Virus record (IMG/VR): IMGVR_UViG_3300027736_002828
Coordinates: 1 to 23,673 of that record
DNA length: 23,673 nucleotides
Strand: one strand, 5' to 3'
Source: a virus
Shown here piece by piece: positions 1 to 8,035 of the stretch. The stretch's first letter is position 1. Each line of letters opens with the position of its first letter. Below the pieces are notes generated by a model that ran no database searches, was not told the origin of the DNA, and worked only from the letters and a program-made list of their open reading frames with translations. A program made the position numbers and the translations under genes.

Positions 1-2509
1 CACTGCTTCCGCTTTTTCCGCTCGTTCCGCTGCTTCCACTAGTTCCAGAAGAACCACTGCTTCCACTAGTTCCAGAAGAACCACTGCTTCCACTAGTTCC
101 AGAAGAACCACTGCTTCCGCTGGTTCCATCTGTTCCACTAGATCCACTGCTTCCGCTTTTTCCGCTCGTTCCGCTGCTTCCACTAGTTCCAGAAGAACCA
201 CTGCTTCCACTAGTTCCAGAAGAACCACTGCTTCCACTGCTTCCGCTTTTTCCGCTGGTTCCGCTGCTTCCACTAGATCCTGAAGTTCCGCTTGAACCGC
301 TGCTTCCACTAGAAGAAGCAGGTCCAATTATAAATCCACGATACGTTAAAACATTAGCACTTGAGCTTGTTAAAGCAAAATAAACTGGTTTTGAAACTTC
401 TCCAGAATTACTTGGTTCTGTAACGGTAACTGCTCCAGCGGTATTTGGTGATAAAAAATAAACAGTTCCTGCCGTTAAACCGCTTAATCCTTCAATTAAT
501 CCATCGTATACCAATTCAAAAGTATTTGCATCGACTATATTTCTTACAACACCTTGTACTTCAGCATGTTCGGCGCTATCCGCTTGAGCTTTATACCAAT
601 TAGAACCATCAAACCTAACAACATTTCCAACTATAAATCCATGATTATTTTCAGTAAAAGTATTTATTAATGAAGTTCCACTACCACCAGTTCCACTAGA
701 GCCAGCAACTATTTGTCTTTTAATTATATTATTTTCAACTACTAAAGAATATAAACCATTAGTATTAGTTGTGTTCGGCAATTCAGTAAATACTAAATTA
801 TTACTACCACTATAATATAACGTACCTGTTGTTAAACTATCTGAATCAGAGAATTTTGGTATATATCCACTAACACCAGATCCATCAATTACTTTTTTGC
901 CACTTAATGGACTAAGATTAATTATGTTATTTATGTAACCAGAAGTTATACAAATAGGATCGGAAAATTCAGAAACCGTTTCGTCAGAATTTATTGCTCT
1001 TATTTTTACAAAATAATTAGAACCCTCTACAACTGGAAAAACAAAAGATGGATTATATAAACTATGAACAAAATCAGTAAATCCAGTAATTCTTCTTGCT
1101 AAACAAATACCTGTAAAATCAGAATTAAGATCTAAAAAACCTGAATTACTATTTAATAATAAATTTGTGTATCTTGAACCTGAATAAAAACCAGTATATA
1201 TATTACCGCTATATAGACCTCCCGAAGGTAAAAATTGAAAACTATTTCCTCCAGTGTAACCATAATTCAAAAATATTTCAGAACTGTTTAAATAACCAGA
1301 AGGTATTCTTATTTCAGAAATATAATTTAAATTATTGTAATTATTTGAATATAGACCTGTAGGATATGATCCAAAATTATCCACATAAATTGTATGATCA
1401 ATCCATTGAATACCAGAAGCTCCAAAACTTTTAAAAACATCTCCTGTTATAGAATACACACTCGTACCTGTTCCACCAGCAATAGAATCTATATTTTCAA
1501 CAAAGAAGTTTTGTAGATAATAATCATATTTAGTATTGTTTTTTCCGCTTTGTTCAATAAAAACATGAAATGAACTGTCTTGAGATGATCGAATAGCGTC
1601 CCAAGACACAAAAGCTTGCAAATTTAAATCTTTATCCCTCTCATTAAAATCGTAAAAAGCGTAACCCGTTAAATTTGTTATATTTAACGGAAACAAATTT
1701 GAATTATAAGATAAAGGTTTTATTCCTGAAGAAACTATAGCTTCACCACTATGGAAATAATTATAAGGAACAACGTGAATAAAATACGGAATTCTAAGCG
1801 AGTTGTCTGTAAAAATGCTTTCGTTATTTAGAGTATTTAAATCAGGTATTTCAATGTTTGAAATATTAGGATAAAAATAACTTTTATTATACAAGTAATT
1901 ACCACTATCAAAATTAAAAGAACTTCCTGTAGTTACATATACATCAACATAATTAATCGCATCAAAATTAGAATAATCTAATTTTAAATTAACATTATTG
2001 TTAATTGATATATTTGTAATAGAAACGTCTACATCACTAAAGTCCACCAAAGCAACACCAGTGCTTTTTAAACCTCCATTATCCGTTGAAACTATATCAA
2101 TAAAAAAACTGTTTAAAACGCTGATATTTTGTAAACCAGTTATGTTCTCAAAACTATTATATAAATCATCTACAGATATATTATAAGAAGTTGAAGAAAA
2201 GGAACTCGGACCATTGAATAAAAAATTTCTATTTTTATCGTAAAATGCAATAGAAAAACCAGAAAATCCTTCTTCGGTTATTTCATTAGATAAAACATTT
2301 TTAGTTATTGGTCTAACGACTTCCCAAGTTAAACTAACTTCATTTTCTCTCAAAATCCCACTAACAAATGAAATCGACGGGTCAAGACCAAAAGTTGAAG
2401 CGGGTTGACTGTAATCAGCAACAGATAAAGAATTAGCAAAATTAAATTTTACATTGTCAATAACAAAAGGATCAAAATAAGATACAGAACTATTTGTTAA
2501 TAAAGCCAT
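1..2509 (-). CDS. Large tail fibre / tip adhesin with collagen-like Gly-X-Y tail (partial, runs off left edge)
   Basis: An open frame begins at ATG 2509-2507 (MALLTNSSVSYFDPF) and continues without a stop to base 1, so 836 residues are visible and the C-terminus is missing. Residues 1 to about 560 look like repeated beta-sandwich (FN3-like) domains, rich in Asn, Ser and aromatics, with motifs such as LTWEVVRP. Residues about 612-728 form a domain of a kind common in phage fibres (HGFIVGNVVRFDGSNWYKA, then AEVQGVV, GLTAGTVYFLS, YRGFIIG). Residues 735-836 are 34 uninterrupted Gly-X-Y triplets with Ser, Thr and Lys and no Pro, which suggests a trimeric collagen-like or flexible shaft. The gene starts 8 bases after the central tip protein, where lambda-like phages carry side fibres and their assembly genes. 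There is no Shine-Dalgarno before the ATG. Role in host receptor binding is inferred from position and domains; the receptor-binding end lies outside the window. Confidence 0.82.
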   Translation of the reverse strand, partial: MALLTNSSVSYFDPFVIDNVKFNFANSLSVADYSQPASTFGLDPSISFVSGILRENEVSLTWEVVRPITKNVLSNEITEEGFSGFSIAFYDKNRNFLFNGPSSFSSTSYNISVDDLYNSFENITGLQNISVLNSFFIDIVSTDNGGLKSTGVALVDFSDVDVSITNISINNNVNLKLDYSNFDAINYVDVYVTTGSSFNFDSGNYLYNKSYFYPNISNIEIPDLNTLNNESIFTDNSLRIPYFIHVVPYNYFHSGEAIVSSGIKPLSYNSNLFPLNITNLTGYAFYDFNERDKDLNLQAFVSWDAIRSSQDSSFHVFIEQSGKNNTKYDYYLQNFFVENIDSIAGGTGTSVYSITGDVFKSFGASGIQWIDHTIYVDNFGSYPTGLYSNNYNNLNYISEIRIPSGYLNSSEIFLNYGYTGGNSFQFLPSGGLYSGNIYTGFYSGSRYTNLLLNSNSGFLDLNSDFTGICLARRITGFTDFVHSLYNPSFVFPVVEGSNYFVKIRAINSDETVSEFSDPICITSGYINNIINLSPLSGKKVIDGSGVSGYIPKFSDSDSLTTGTLYYSGSNNLVFTELPNTTNTNGLYSLVVENNIIKRQIVAGSSGTGGSGTSLINTFTENNHGFIVGNVVRFDGSNWYKAQADSAEHAEVQGVVRNIVDANTFELVYDGLIEGLSGLTAGTVYFLSPNTAGAVTVTEPSNSGEVSKPVYFALTSSSANVLTYRGFIIGPASSSGSSGSSGTSGSSGSSGTSGKSGSSGSSGSSGTSGSSGSSGTSGSSGTSGKSGSSGSSGTDGTSGSSGSSGTSGSSGSSGTSGSSGSSGTSGSSGTSGKSGSS
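2..307 (-). repeat. Gly-X-Y coding repeat (34 triplets, 9-bp period)
   Basis: Read on the minus strand in the fibre frame, every third codon is Gly (GGA or GGT) for 34 triplets, giving GSS, GTS, GKS and similar. Nested periods occur at 9 and 27 bp. Bases 1-94 are repeated identically at 145-238. The tract is clearly more GC-rich than its surroundings. It continues past the left edge, so its full length is unknown. Confidence 0.95.
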
Positions 2510-2517
2510 AAGTTATT

Positions 2518-5500
2518 TTACACGTTTATTATTTTATGATTACTATCAAAAGCATAAAAATCAATGTCTGTTTTAGCCACAAAAGAACCTACAGAAGTCT
2601 CTCCAAGAAAAATTTTGACAATAAATGCATTTTCTTTTAAAATATTGAATTTCATTGTTTTACCATTTCTATTAATTACACACATCAACCCAAAAGTATT
2701 ATAATTCCCTTTTTTACTTAATACGTCAAATAAAAACTTAAAATTAATATCCACTTCATCATAAATACAGTTATTAAACTGATCGTTCAACACTTCTTTT
2801 TCAATTGTAAAACTATAATCATATTGAGTGTTTACAGACTGAGCAAAACTAATCGCCCTTGTTTGACCAGTACCGTCATTAATTGCTGAATTTACTTCAC
2901 CATTTGTAAATAATTGATTGATAAAGTTGTCCGTAGAAAAAACAATTTGTTTTTGTTTGTTTTGTTGATTATTAACGTATTCATTGTTTTCAACAATATT
3001 GAATTTCTCTTCATCATACTTCATAGCTGTAACAGCATATTCGTTAGAAGACACTTCATTTATATTTACTATTCTATACAAATCATGATCAGAATAATCT
3101 TCCTCTAAATAAACCACGAAATTCGCATCAGATCTTAATGAAGCATATTTACCATATTCATAATCCGGAAATTTTGAAAAACTAAGGTCAGATATCTTAC
3201 TAACAGATCTTTTAAACAAAGCTACTACACCATATAGTGGTTTACTTTTCACATTAAAACCGGGACTGACTGGACTGTAAACCGCAATATTATTTTTTAA
3301 AAAATTTATATATTTACCATCATAAGTTATTTTTAAAATATCTGTTGATTTTACCGTGTTATACTCAACAGCTATGGAATAAGTCGTACCATCCATAATT
3401 ACAGACAGACTGCCTCCAACAATTAAAAAACCATAATCAATATCCTGTTGATCTTTGGATATGTTTTCAACTGTTGATAAACCTACAACATTTTGATCTG
3501 ATGCCGCATTTGGACTGGTGTAAACAATTTGACAAGCACCCACATAACTTTTATTTGTATAAGCTTTTTTATCCCAACTAGTTAAAGAAGAAGATGCTGA
3601 TGGCGTTAATGTAGAACCGTTATCAGCGACTACTATATTACTTACATTATTCCAACTCATATAAGCCGAAGGAATGATTGACAGTTTTAAATTTTTATTA
3701 TCAACCCCAATAATAGAAAATATCAATTCGACAGGATTACCATTTATTAAAGAAAATATTCTTATTAATTCGCCCAAGCAATCTTCAGAAACCTCTCTAT
3801 CAATATGTATAGATTTATTAGCAAAATCCAATTTTGTCAATTTTCCATATATAATTGATGATGTTTTTAGTGAGTCTGATATACGAACTACATTTCCAAT
3901 TTGTAAAATAGAAGCTTCAAATCCCGATATGAAATTTACTATTTCCGATTCTAATTTGCTAGTTGCCAAATACCATTTACCTACTCTTTGAGCTTCGTAT
4001 TTCGAAGTGACACCAAAACCTAAAATTTCTTTTTCTACAATACCTATTTGTCTTATCAATTGAGGATCTTCCACATATATAATTTTATCTTTAAAATTAT
4101 CATTTTTATCAGAATATTTAACTTTTACAACAGTAAATAAATTATTTAAATCTCCAGATGAATATGTAAATAAACCATCCTTCACATTTGAATTTGTAAA
4201 CACATAAACACTATTTTGTTTTATATCGCTTGTTAAATTTAACATTCCATTTTTAAAATAAAACATTCCTCTAAAAATAGACGCCAAATCAGTTAAAGCT
4301 TTCAAACCTTCGTTTTCGCTATTCAAAATTAAATTACAAGAAAATCGAGGCTCTAAAAAATCTTGATCATCGCTATGTTTTGCAACACAATAACCACTTC
4401 TAACATTTAAAAATTTTTCAAAAATAGGTTTTGACGTATGGTTAACAGATACTTGCAACGCTTCTGAACCGCTTGAATTGATACCAGGAGTAGCATCAAC
4501 AAAAAATGATGCTATTATATTTTTGATTATATTTTCTATATTTAAACTAGGGGTAGCAGTAACTATTTTTTGCAAAGTTGAAAATAAAACGCCGCTAACA
4601 TCCGATTCTAAAATTTTTCTTGGCCCAAAATCGTTGCATAAAAATAAAGTAGCAATATTAGATGAAACCCTAGCTGTTAAAATAACTTTTTTAAAATTTT
4701 GATTAATATATTCACCTGAAGTATTTTTTAAATCATAAACATATAAAGTGTATCCTATGGGATATTTTTGTTGTATTTGAGCTTCTGTTAATCCCGTGGA
4801 AAAAGTTATTGTATTAAATTTAAAATCACCATAGGTCAAAGAATTTTCAAAATAGAAATAATCAGCATCGTATTTTGTACCAACATTAGTTTTAACTAAT
4901 TCATCACAATATTTAGATATAGATAATAATTGAAATTTGTTCAAATCCGTTTCATTCAATTTACCTTTCGCCATTCCATAACGACTGTTTATACAAAGAT
5001 CATAAAAAATCCACGCTGGATTATCTGTCCATTTTAAAGTTCTACTAAAATTACCTGACCAATATTCATCATATTCCCTTGCTTCGCCATCATAATTATC
5101 TGGAACTTTAATTTTTAAAAGCTTGCAATCATATGATCTAGTAGGTACATTATTAAAATGCTTTGAACTTACGGTGTTTCTGCATAAAGCGGAATAAGGA
5201 TAAGAGAATGGATAATCTATTTTTTCCACAATAGATTCAACATGAAAACTTCTATTTTGATTAGTACTATAATTTATTTTTTCAGATAAACTATAAACAC
5301 TTACGACAATTTCTGGAAACAAATTTGTTTTTTTATCTATGTCTTCAATAATTATTTCAAACGGTAGAACTATAGTGCCTCCTTTAGCAACAAAAGAACC
5401 TTGAACATAAAGATAAAAATTTTCTTTTTGTGTTAAATTAGAAACGTTTATTATAAAACGTAAATTATTAGAAAGAATAGATCCACCATCGTGAACATCA

Positions 5501-6081
5501 TATAAGGTTTCAACACCAATATTTAAATTTAAAGAAGTTGTATATTTGTTTTTTATATAATGAGAAAATGCGCGAGAATAGTTTCTATAAGCAATAAACA
5601 CCTTTTGATCTGAATTCGCTTGTTTATCGGTAAAAAAAGTAGAAGTTATACTTGGACTACCTTTTGAAATAATTGGCGGTAAATAGAAATTATTTTTTTT
5701 CGCTAAAAGAATAGCGCCTAATGAAACATCAGAAATTTTGCTTTTATAAGCATAAATAGCCGTACTTGGAGATACAGAATTTTTAGTTTGATCGCCTGTA
5801 GTAAAAAAAATCTTAGAACCAGAAAAATTATACAAATCTGTGTTTTTGTCTCTTATCGGAACGTCATTATAATAAATACCATACCCCAATGCCTGAACAT
5901 TAGAAGTGTTAGTGTTAATATAATTTACTGCTTGACCATCTGAATTAACCAAACCTTCTATTGGTCCTTCTGATATCACATCTAAAGCGTCATAAAAAGA
6001 TTCAGTTTCTAAATTATTATTTTGACTTTCACGGGACGAATCAAAAGCCTTTTGCAAGGTAGACGAAAGTGTTATTTTCAT
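2518..6081 (-). CDS. Central tail tip / host specificity protein, lambda gpJ-like, with inserted lectin-like domain
   Basis: Forms the central tip that closes the tail tube and contacts the host. The 1187 residues match lambda gpJ length (about 1130). Signature stretches are DVISEGPIEGLVN near residue 33, WTDNPAWIFYDLCINSRYGM near 351, followed by YCDELV near 391, and the region 540-800 with FRGMFYFKNG and a long beta-rich core. Residues about 808-972 interrupt the core with a beta-sandwich domain (WNNV, GLSTVEN, DIDYGFLIVGG, ITYDGKYINFLKNN) resembling ConA/SPRY-type lectin modules. The core then resumes (YRIVNINEVSSNEYAVTAMKYDEEKF, near 1002). A further beta-rich C-terminal part follows from about 1045. 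It starts at ATG 6081, 7 bases after the gpI-like gene; an AGAAGG lies 11 bases upstream but is within that gene's coding end. The gpJ assignment is strong; the lectin role is inferred. Confidence 0.9.
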   Translation of the reverse strand: MKITLSSTLQKAFDSSRESQNNNLETESFYDALDVISEGPIEGLVNSDGQAVNYINTNTSNVQALGYGIYYNDVPIRDKNTDLYNFSGSKIFFTTGDQTKNSVSPSTAIYAYKSKISDVSLGAILLAKKNNFYLPPIISKGSPSITSTFFTDKQANSDQKVFIAYRNYSRAFSHYIKNKYTTSLNLNIGVETLYDVHDGGSILSNNLRFIINVSNLTQKENFYLYVQGSFVAKGGTIVLPFEIIIEDIDKKTNLFPEIVVSVYSLSEKINYSTNQNRSFHVESIVEKIDYPFSYPYSALCRNTVSSKHFNNVPTRSYDCKLLKIKVPDNYDGEAREYDEYWSGNFSRTLKWTDNPAWIFYDLCINSRYGMAKGKLNETDLNKFQLLSISKYCDELVKTNVGTKYDADYFYFENSLTYGDFKFNTITFSTGLTEAQIQQKYPIGYTLYVYDLKNTSGEYINQNFKKVILTARVSSNIATLFLCNDFGPRKILESDVSGVLFSTLQKIVTATPSLNIENIIKNIIASFFVDATPGINSSGSEALQVSVNHTSKPIFEKFLNVRSGYCVAKHSDDQDFLEPRFSCNLILNSENEGLKALTDLASIFRGMFYFKNGMLNLTSDIKQNSVYVFTNSNVKDGLFTYSSGDLNNLFTVVKVKYSDKNDNFKDKIIYVEDPQLIRQIGIVEKEILGFGVTSKYEAQRVGKWYLATSKLESEIVNFISGFEASILQIGNVVRISDSLKTSSIIYGKLTKLDFANKSIHIDREVSEDCLGELIRIFSLINGNPVELIFSIIGVDNKNLKLSIIPSAYMSWNNVSNIVVADNGSTLTPSASSSLTSWDKKAYTNKSYVGACQIVYTSPNAASDQNVVGLSTVENISKDQQDIDYGFLIVGGSLSVIMDGTTYSIAVEYNTVKSTDILKITYDGKYINFLKNNIAVYSPVSPGFNVKSKPLYGVVALFKRSVSKISDLSFSKFPDYEYGKYASLRSDANFVVYLEEDYSDHDLYRIVNINEVSSNEYAVTAMKYDEEKFNIVENNEYVNNQQNKQKQIVFSTDNFINQLFTNGEVNSAINDGTGQTRAISFAQSVNTQYDYSFTIEKEVLNDQFNNCIYDEVDINFKFLFDVLSKKGNYNTFGLMCVINRNGKTMKFNILKENAFIVKIFLGETSVGSFVAKTDIDFYAFDSNHKIINV
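3166..3660 (-). other. Lectin-like domain inserted in the gpJ-like tip protein
   Basis: Residues about 808-972 of the tip protein. Motifs WNNVSNIVV, VVGLSTVEN, DIDYGFLIVGGSLSV, ILKITYDGKYINFLKNNIAVY and PLYGVVALF follow the order of a small ConA/SPRY-like sandwich. The flanking segments join into the continuous beta-core expected of gpJ, so this reads as an insertion rather than a terminal fusion. Confidence 0.6.
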
Positions 6082-6088
6082 AAGATTA

Positions 6089-6643
6089 TTAACCTTCTGT
6101 TACAATAATAAAGTTTTTATAGTACTCCAATAACTCAGAACTTATATTTGCAGTAACATACGTTGAAAATGATATATTATTAGATAAAACAATTGACCCA
6201 ACTTTACATCTTCCATAACCTATTGGAACAGCAACATTTCTCATTGTAACGTTTTCATAATTACTAAATAGCCGAGAAGTTGTTTTGACATCTGTAGGAG
6301 ATTTTGGTGTTAATAATTTTGTTATTAACATTTGAATTCCAGTGCTTATTAACATTAAAGCTATACCGATAGCCAATTCAGCAGAACCAAAAATAAATGG
6401 AACGACTTCAACTTTTGAATTTTTCTTCAAAATTGGAGAATTCAAATACTCTGGAGGCATGATTTTATCATCTACGTAAATAATAAAATGACTTAAATAT
6501 TCATTTAAAGTTCCTAAAGCCGATACCAATTTATTACTATTCGCTTCAATAGCTTCAAAAATTTCTAATACAGAAAAAACATTTAAATTCCATTCTGTTC
6601 TTATAAAATCTTCAAAGATACCATGTAATTTTACATTAACCAT
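6089..6643 (-). CDS. Tail assembly protein, lambda gpI-like (ubiquitin-fold N-domain plus hydrophobic segment)
   Basis: A 184-residue protein lying between a JAB protease and the gpJ-like tip gene, the lambda position of gpI. Residues 1-85 fit the beta-grasp (ubiquitin-like) domain known from gpI proteins: MVNVKLHGIFEDF, a helix around SVLEIFEAIEA, then HFIIYVDDKIM and SKVEVVPFIFG. Residues 86-112 are a Gly/Ala/Leu/Ile hydrophobic helix (GSAELAIGIALMLISTG), also typical of the family. The C-terminal part (about 113-184) contains NVAVPIGYGRCKVGSIVLS, a segment commonly seen near the end of gpI or the beginning of tip proteins. In lambda, gpI is needed for tip assembly and is not found in the finished virion. 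It starts at ATG 6643, 4 bases after the upstream stop, without a Shine-Dalgarno. Assignment rests on order plus fold-like pattern. Confidence 0.75.
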   Translation of the reverse strand: MVNVKLHGIFEDFIRTEWNLNVFSVLEIFEAIEANSNKLVSALGTLNEYLSHFIIYVDDKIMPPEYLNSPILKKNSKVEVVPFIFGSAELAIGIALMLISTGIQMLITKLLTPKSPTDVKTTSRLFSNYENVTMRNVAVPIGYGRCKVGSIVLSNNISFSTYVTANISSELLEYYKNFIIVTEG

Positions 6644-6647
6644 ATAC

Positions 6648-6980
6648 TTATTTACACTTTATTTCTTTAAATTCGTCAGAATCTAGCACATATAATAACA
6701 TATTCATATTATGATATTTTTGGTAATAAAGATCAACATTAGAAAAAAATCTCTCAGATTTATGATTATGGAATAAATATTTTATTTTATATTTTTGTTT
6801 TATATCGAGATAATCTCTAGGAGAAATTACAAAATAATTCACAGAATCAGGATGTTTATTAACGACAGGTAAAAAAATTAATTCTCCAGCATCCTCAACA
6901 ATAAAGCCGCAGTTTTCAACTAAAGGGTTTTTATTGCAATACGATTTAATGTGATGCAATAACTCAGGATTTATTGTCAT
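6648..6980 (-). CDS. JAB/JAMM metalloprotease, N-half of lambda gpK (no NlpC/P60 domain)
   Basis: A 110-residue protein with a full JAMM zinc site: Glu22 in VENCGFI, then His71 and His73 in FHNHKSERFFSNVD, Ser80 and Asp83. The HxH-to-Ser spacing is one residue shorter than the most common form. Lambda gpK joins a JAB domain to an NlpC/P60 domain; here only the JAB part exists and the gene ends with a short EIKCK tail. Next to a ubiquitin-fold gpI-like protein, the enzyme may process that partner or another tip protein, as has been proposed for JAB/beta-grasp pairs in phages. I chose ATG 6980, which overlaps the gpL-like gene by 17 bases. A TTG at 7007 in the same frame would add nine residues (LVVFRRHFN) unlike the family and enlarge the overlap. 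Confidence is high for the fold, moderate for the function. Confidence 0.86.
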   Translation of the reverse strand: MTINPELLHHIKSYCNKNPLVENCGFIVEDAGELIFLPVVNKHPDSVNYFVISPRDYLDIKQKYKIKYLFHNHKSERFFSNVDLYYQKYHNMNMLLYVLDSDEFKEIKCK

Positions 6981-8031
6981 ATTGAAATGTCGACGGAAAA
7001 CCACCAAACGGTAAAGCTTTATTAGATATTACATTACTGTCTTTAACGATATAATCTTGAAATCTTAATAAACAACCCCTTAAAGTTTTAGAGCATTGAT
7101 CTTGTTTCCATACGTCTGTATTCATATCTGGCTGTTTATTGATAACATTGCTTTCTATGCAAACAAAGAAGTTTTTAGATTTATTCGATAAACTTACAGT
7201 TGAAATATTAGCTTCATTAGTTAATACATTAGGTAAATAATCTAAATAAACAAAATCACCAGAATTATAATCTACTGTTGGAGACCATTGACCACTATAT
7301 TTTAATGTAGATAAACCATATGAATTATTTGCTAAATCAGTTTTATAAGTAGATAAAAATGTTTTATCGTTTTCATCTGCTATTGGAATCCCAATATCAT
7401 AAGAATTTAATGATAAAAAATAGTTTTTACTTGGTGATGCGTTAGGTGAAAATTGAGGAATAATCACAACTGGACCTTCATAATCTGAAGTGTTTCCATA
7501 ATTACATCCATGACATCTATAAGACCAAGAGCAAGTATCGTTTGTTATTTTTCTTGCTGGTATATTCAAATTTTGTAAATCAATTTTCGTTGACAACTCA
7601 ATTTCAACGTGTTCTTTATTTTCAAATTTCTTTAAATTTACAATAAATTCATCAAAAGCAATATAAGTTTTAAAATTAGAAACGCCAAATGGATTTATTC
7701 CATCATCAAAATTTTCAATATCCAAATCTTTAGCCAATATTTTTTTTCTAATAAAAGAATTTCCAATTAAATCAGATCTGTCTTTTAAAATATATGAAAT
7801 ATAATTATTTACATTTGCAATTTTAATTGTTGATTTAGATTGTTTTCCGTTTGAAGAAGACTCTATATTAGATAATTCACACGGAATGAACACATAAGGT
7901 TGACCTTGAAATATTATATCGCGAGAAAAATTCTTTGAACCATGAAATCTTAAATAACCCTCTGTGGCTTCTAATTGTAATTCAAAAAGATCTAAAACGA
8001 CATAATTATCTAATTTAAAAAAAGTGTTCAT
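6964..8031 (-). CDS. Minor tail protein, lambda gpL-like Fe-S tip protein with inserted carbohydrate-binding-like module
   Basis: Lambda gpL (232 residues) is a tip protein whose C-terminal domain binds an iron-sulfur cluster. This protein has 355 residues. Residues 1-155 form the beta-rich N-domain, with YVFIPCELSN and a central DEFIVNLKKF. The C-domain has Cys167, Cys173 and Cys176 (DTCSWSYRCHGCNYG) and then Cys313 and Cys320 (QCSKTLRGCLLRF), the two cysteine clusters expected of gpL. Between them about 135 residues are inserted. Residues 246-312 (QWSPTVDYNSGDFVYLDYL ... FVCIE ... WKQD) resemble the CBM5/12 chitin-binding module pattern, with its Trp, Tyr-x-x-Gly-Asp and final Trp. The order gpL, JAB, gpI, gpJ supports the call. 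It starts at ATG 8031, 4 bases after the previous stop. Fe-S binding and sugar binding are inferred, not shown. Confidence 0.82.
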   Translation of the reverse strand: MNTFFKLDNYVVLDLFELQLEATEGYLRFHGSKNFSRDIIFQGQPYVFIPCELSNIESSSNGKQSKSTIKIANVNNYISYILKDRSDLIGNSFIRKKILAKDLDIENFDDGINPFGVSNFKTYIAFDEFIVNLKKFENKEHVEIELSTKIDLQNLNIPARKITNDTCSWSYRCHGCNYGNTSDYEGPVVIIPQFSPNASPSKNYFLSLNSYDIGIPIADENDKTFLSTYKTDLANNSYGLSTLKYSGQWSPTVDYNSGDFVYLDYLPNVLTNEANISTVSLSNKSKNFFVCIESNVINKQPDMNTDVWKQDQCSKTLRGCLLRFQDYIVKDSNVISNKALPFGGFPSTFQYDNKS

Positions 8032-8035
8032 GAAA

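Noticed and set aside
1-307. CRISPR-like array of short direct repeats
   Set aside because: The repeats are codon-phased Gly-X-Y units with no unique spacers and lie inside an open frame that continues to 2509.
1165-4702. Several small plus-strand open frames (for example 1165-1362, 1998-2186, 3674-3991, 4478-4702)
   Set aside because: They lie opposite well-supported minus-strand tail genes, have no family features and no regulatory context; they are antisense shadows.
6981-7007. Start of the JAB gene at TTG 7007
   Set aside because: The extra nine residues do not fit the family and enlarge the overlap; ATG 6980 gives a typical JAB N-terminus.
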